Origin: Fibrella forsythiae
Lineage (GTDB): Bacteria; Bacteroidota; Bacteroidia; Cytophagales; Spirosomataceae
Reading direction: 5' to 3'
Assembly: GCF_017353175.1 (NCBI RefSeq)
Contig: NZ_JAFMYW010000003.1
Span: 593,663 to 657,662, forward strand
Length of the DNA: 64,000 nt
In this document: piece after piece, positions 61,477-64,000 of the stretch
Numbering within the stretch: position 1 is the stretch's first letter
How the letters are laid out: each line of letters opens with the position of its first letter
The notes under the pieces: model-generated
The model's database searches: none
Told to the model about the DNA's origin: nothing
The model's input: only the letters and a program-made list of their open reading frames with translations
Position numbers and translations under genes: made by a program

Positions 61477-64000
61477 ATGATCCAACGTGCTAGCAAGTTA
61501 GCCCGTCATGCCTCCATGTGCCTGCTAGTGAGCGGCGGGCTATCAACGGCCTTTGGGCAAACAACTTACTACGTTGCCAGCTCTGGTAGCGATAACAACG
61601 CAGGCAAGTCAGCTGCATCGCCATTTCAAACCATCGCCAAGGTAAACAGCCTTGTTTTGCAGCCTGGCGATCAGGTTTTGTTTCAACGGGGCAACACATT
61701 TCGGGGCACGTTGCAAATCAGACAGTCAGGCACGTCGGATAAACCCATTGTTGTTGATGCCTACGGGTCGGGTAATAAACCTGTGCTGGCCGGTTCGGTG
61801 CCTGTGAGCAACTGGAACAGCCTGGGAAATAATCTCTGGCAAGCCAGTTGCCCATCCTGCGGTGATCGGGTAACGGGTGTCTACCGTGATAATACCGCGC
61901 TGCCACTAGGTCGGTACCCAAACCTGGATGCGTCAAACAAAGGCTACCTGACGATTCAGTCTCATTCGGGTAAAACGCAACTGGTCAGTCAAACGGCGCT
62001 GCCAACGAACTGGGTAGGCGGAGAGGTGGTATTTCGGCCGGTGCAATGGATACTGAACCGGTCTACCATTATCAGCCAGTTTGGCAACACGATCAATCTG
62101 GCCAGTGCCGGCTCCTACGACCTCACCGATGGGTGGGGCTATTTTATTCAGAATCATCCGGCCACGCTCGATCAGGCGGGCGAATGGTATTATAACCCGT
62201 CGAATAAATCGATCACGCTGTTCGATAACCAGAACAACCCGAACAACCAGTCTATTGCTGCTACCGCTTACAATGAAGCGGTTAGCCTGGCCAATGTGTC
62301 GTATGTGACGGTGCGTAACCTCCAGCTGTCGCAGGCACTGGCCACAAACCTGTCTATTCTGAACGGTGCCAACCTGTCGGTAACGGGCAACGATATCACG
62401 CAGGCTGGTGAAGATGGGATCGTGATCAAAGGCGATGGTCATCACGTGTCGATGGAAAATAACCTGATTGAAGATGTTAATAACAACGGCGTCGATATTT
62501 CGGTCTACATGGCCATTACGTTTCGGGGCAATACGCTCCGGCGAATTGGCCTTTTTCCGGGGCGTGGTAGAAGTGGCGATGGCACGTATGTTGGCTTTAT
62601 GTCATCGAGCAAGGGTAACACCCTGATCGAGAACAACGTGCTTGATAACATTGGGTACAATGCGCTCAATTTTGCCAGCAGCACAACCATTCAGCGTAAT
62701 CAGATCAGTAACTTTTGCTTAACTAAGAGCGACGGCAGTGGTCTGTACATCTGGAATGGCAACCAGCAGCCGATGAGCGATATTCACATCCTGTCGAATG
62801 TTGTGTACAATGGCATTGGCGCATCAGAAGGATCACCGGGCGGAGCTTATTCCGGGGCCAATGGTATCTACCTCGACGATTGCACTACCAATATTGAAGT
62901 AGCCAATAACTCGGTTTACAATTGCCGTGGTTTAGGCTTCTACCTGCATGGGTCATCCAACATCACCCTGACTGGCAATACGGCCTTCAACAATGGTGAA
63001 GGGCAATTAGCCGTTACAACGGCAGGTGGTTGTCAGCCTCGCAACAACCTGATTCAGAATAACATTTTCGTGAGTAAGCAGGCAACTCAGTTTAACGTTA
63101 AGTACGAATCGGCACAGAATGATCTGGCCAGTTTTGGGCAGATAGACAACAACGTGTATTCACGCCCTTTTGAAGATACTTACACGATCAGGGCCGTTTA
63201 TAACAGCACAACCGGTGCCGACCTATCGTTGGCCGATTGGCGGAGCCGCTACGGAAAAGACCTGAATACACTCAAAAGTCCGATCACGTACTCGTCGGGA
63301 AGTCCGGAAGATGTTCTCCTGTTTGTTGGAAATCCATCGGCTAATGCGATCCAGGTTCCGTTGTCAGGTACGTATCGGGATGCGCGGAATAACCCCTATT
63401 CGGGTCAGGTATCAGTAGAGGCATTCTCGTCAGTTGTCTTGTTCAAAGAAGCTTCATCTGGCCCGATAACCTTACGCACGCCGGAGAACCCGGCCAATGC
63501 AGTGGCAAATCTGGATTACGCCTATTATGAAGGAAGCTGGAACATGCTCCCTGATTTTGGTTCGCTTACGCCTGTAAAGACCGGCACCAGCAGCTTGCCT
63601 GATCGGTCTGTTCGAGTCCGCGACGATAATTATGCCATACGTTACACAGGTTATATAAACGTACCTACCGATGGCGCATATACGTTTTACAGCACATCTG
63701 ATGATGGTAGTAAACTGCTGATCGGCACCACCGAGGTGGTCAACAACGACGGTAGCCATGCCGAGCAGGAGCGGTCGGGCACCATTGGCCTCAAAGCGGG
63801 TACCCACGCTATCACCATTCTCTATTACCAGGGTGGGGGTGGCCAGGCCCTGACGGTGAGCTACAGCGGCCCCGGCATCGGCAAACAAGCCATTCCAGCC
63901 TCAGCTTTCTTCCGGGTGGGATCGTCCACTCCACAGCCTCCGGCCGTGACGCTCCGCACCCCGGAGAACCCGGCCAATGCCGTGGCGGGGCTCGATTACG
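61477..64000 (+). CDS. Large secreted beta-helix protein with PA14 repeats (3' end outside window)
   Basis: The frame opens at ATG 61477 and continues to the window edge, giving at least 841 residues. A signal peptide (about residues 1-27, ending LSTAFGQ) is followed by a beta-helix region paralogous to the protein at 57680: YYVASSGSDNNAGKSAASPF, GGEVVFRPVQWI, WGYFIQNHPATLDQ. From about residue 665 comes a PA14-type domain (YTGYINVPTDGAYTFYSTSD). The line LRTPENPANAV begins a unit at about 63472 and again exactly 480 bases later, so PA14 units are repeated. The number of repeats beyond the edge is unknown. Likely role: binding or processing of polysaccharide on or outside the cell. Confidence 0.85.
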   Translation, partial: MIQRASKLARHASMCLLVSGGLSTAFGQTTYYVASSGSDNNAGKSAASPFQTIAKVNSLVLQPGDQVLFQRGNTFRGTLQIRQSGTSDKPIVVDAYGSGNKPVLAGSVPVSNWNSLGNNLWQASCPSCGDRVTGVYRDNTALPLGRYPNLDASNKGYLTIQSHSGKTQLVSQTALPTNWVGGEVVFRPVQWILNRSTIISQFGNTINLASAGSYDLTDGWGYFIQNHPATLDQAGEWYYNPSNKSITLFDNQNNPNNQSIAATAYNEAVSLANVSYVTVRNLQLSQALATNLSILNGANLSVTGNDITQAGEDGIVIKGDGHHVSMENNLIEDVNNNGVDISVYMAITFRGNTLRRIGLFPGRGRSGDGTYVGFMSSSKGNTLIENNVLDNIGYNALNFASSTTIQRNQISNFCLTKSDGSGLYIWNGNQQPMSDIHILSNVVYNGIGASEGSPGGAYSGANGIYLDDCTTNIEVANNSVYNCRGLGFYLHGSSNITLTGNTAFNNGEGQLAVTTAGGCQPRNNLIQNNIFVSKQATQFNVKYESAQNDLASFGQIDNNVYSRPFEDTYTIRAVYNSTTGADLSLADWRSRYGKDLNTLKSPITYSSGSPEDVLLFVGNPSANAIQVPLSGTYRDARNNPYSGQVSVEAFSSVVLFKEASSGPITLRTPENPANAVANLDYAYYEGSWNMLPDFGSLTPVKTGTSSLPDRSVRVRDDNYAIRYTGYINVPTDGAYTFYSTSDDGSKLLIGTTEVVNNDGSHAEQERSGTIGLKAGTHAITILYYQGGGGQALTVSYSGPGIGKQAIPASAFFRVGSSTPQPPAVTLRTPENPANAVAGLDY

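Noticed and set aside
61143..61496. A 117-residue frame on the - strand between the two beta-helix genes
   Set aside because: It covers the terminator hairpin and the signal-peptide codons of the next gene, has no recognisable domain, and its composition follows the AT-rich leader.
1..64000. tRNA genes or ribosomal RNA genes in the gaps
   Set aside because: I looked for T-loop GTTCGAATC-type sequence and cloverleaf pairing in the gaps and found none.

Overview
The window looks like a chromosomal segment of a Cytophagales bacterium (phylum Bacteroidota), most like Spirosoma and relatives. The signs are GldG, an L17 tail with a helix-hairpin-helix extension, Bacteroidota-type promoters (TTG-N19-TAnnTTTG), many large outer-membrane and secreted proteins, four-helix-bundle genes, and moderate GC content with few Shine-Dalgarno sequences. 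The genus is inferred from gene content, not from a database match.

Region 1 (1-34.9 kb) is mostly housekeeping. On the + strand it holds the 3' end of rplQ, carA, gldG and dnaN. On the - strand follow an old-yellow-enzyme reductase, the MeaB GTPase, ispD, queA and a small conserved protein. A beta-propeller lipoprotein and an ABC ATPase with its permease/M1-peptidase fusion partner come next on the + strand, separated by a broken four-helix-bundle gene. Then, mostly on the - strand, come a polysaccharide deacetylase, an M3 peptidase, a DUF1810 protein, a TonB-type outer-membrane barrel, an ECF sigma factor operon with a Spy-like protein, a K+ channel, a REP-type (RAYT) transposase, an NAD-binding protein, a transglutaminase, an intact four-helix-bundle gene and an M13 peptidase. 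The + strand then carries a small secreted protein, rpsL, rpsG, glyA and tatC.

Region 2 (36.1-55.2 kb) is an exopolysaccharide locus, almost all on the - strand. In transcription order it encodes a Wzc-type tyrosine autokinase, an initiating sugar transferase, a Wzx flippase, GT4, GT2, GT4, GT4, a Wzy/ligase-type membrane protein, GT2, GT4, a WecG/TagA enzyme, a further glycosyltransferase, a beta-helix lipoprotein and a multi-membrane GT39-like protein. A GT61 gene converges on it. Several junctions are ATGA overlaps, which suggests translational coupling. No Wza-like export lipoprotein is present here.

Region 3 (55.6-64 kb) holds three small receiver-like regulators that share a Tyr-Trp tail, one of them with a LytTR domain placed before the receiver. 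Two tandem, very large secreted beta-helix proteins follow. The second carries 480-bp PA14 repeats and runs off the window. These genes border the polysaccharide locus and plausibly regulate it or act on its product; this is inference from position.

Two DNA-level patterns cut across the genes. Long, near-perfect inverted repeats (arms about 14-40 bp, built of short quasi-repeated words) sit in many gene boundaries; some share loop sequences, and a RAYT transposase flanked by inverted repeats lies among them. The octamer AGGTACGT/ACGTACCT occurs about 46 times by hand count, against roughly two expected, in all reading frames and on both strands.
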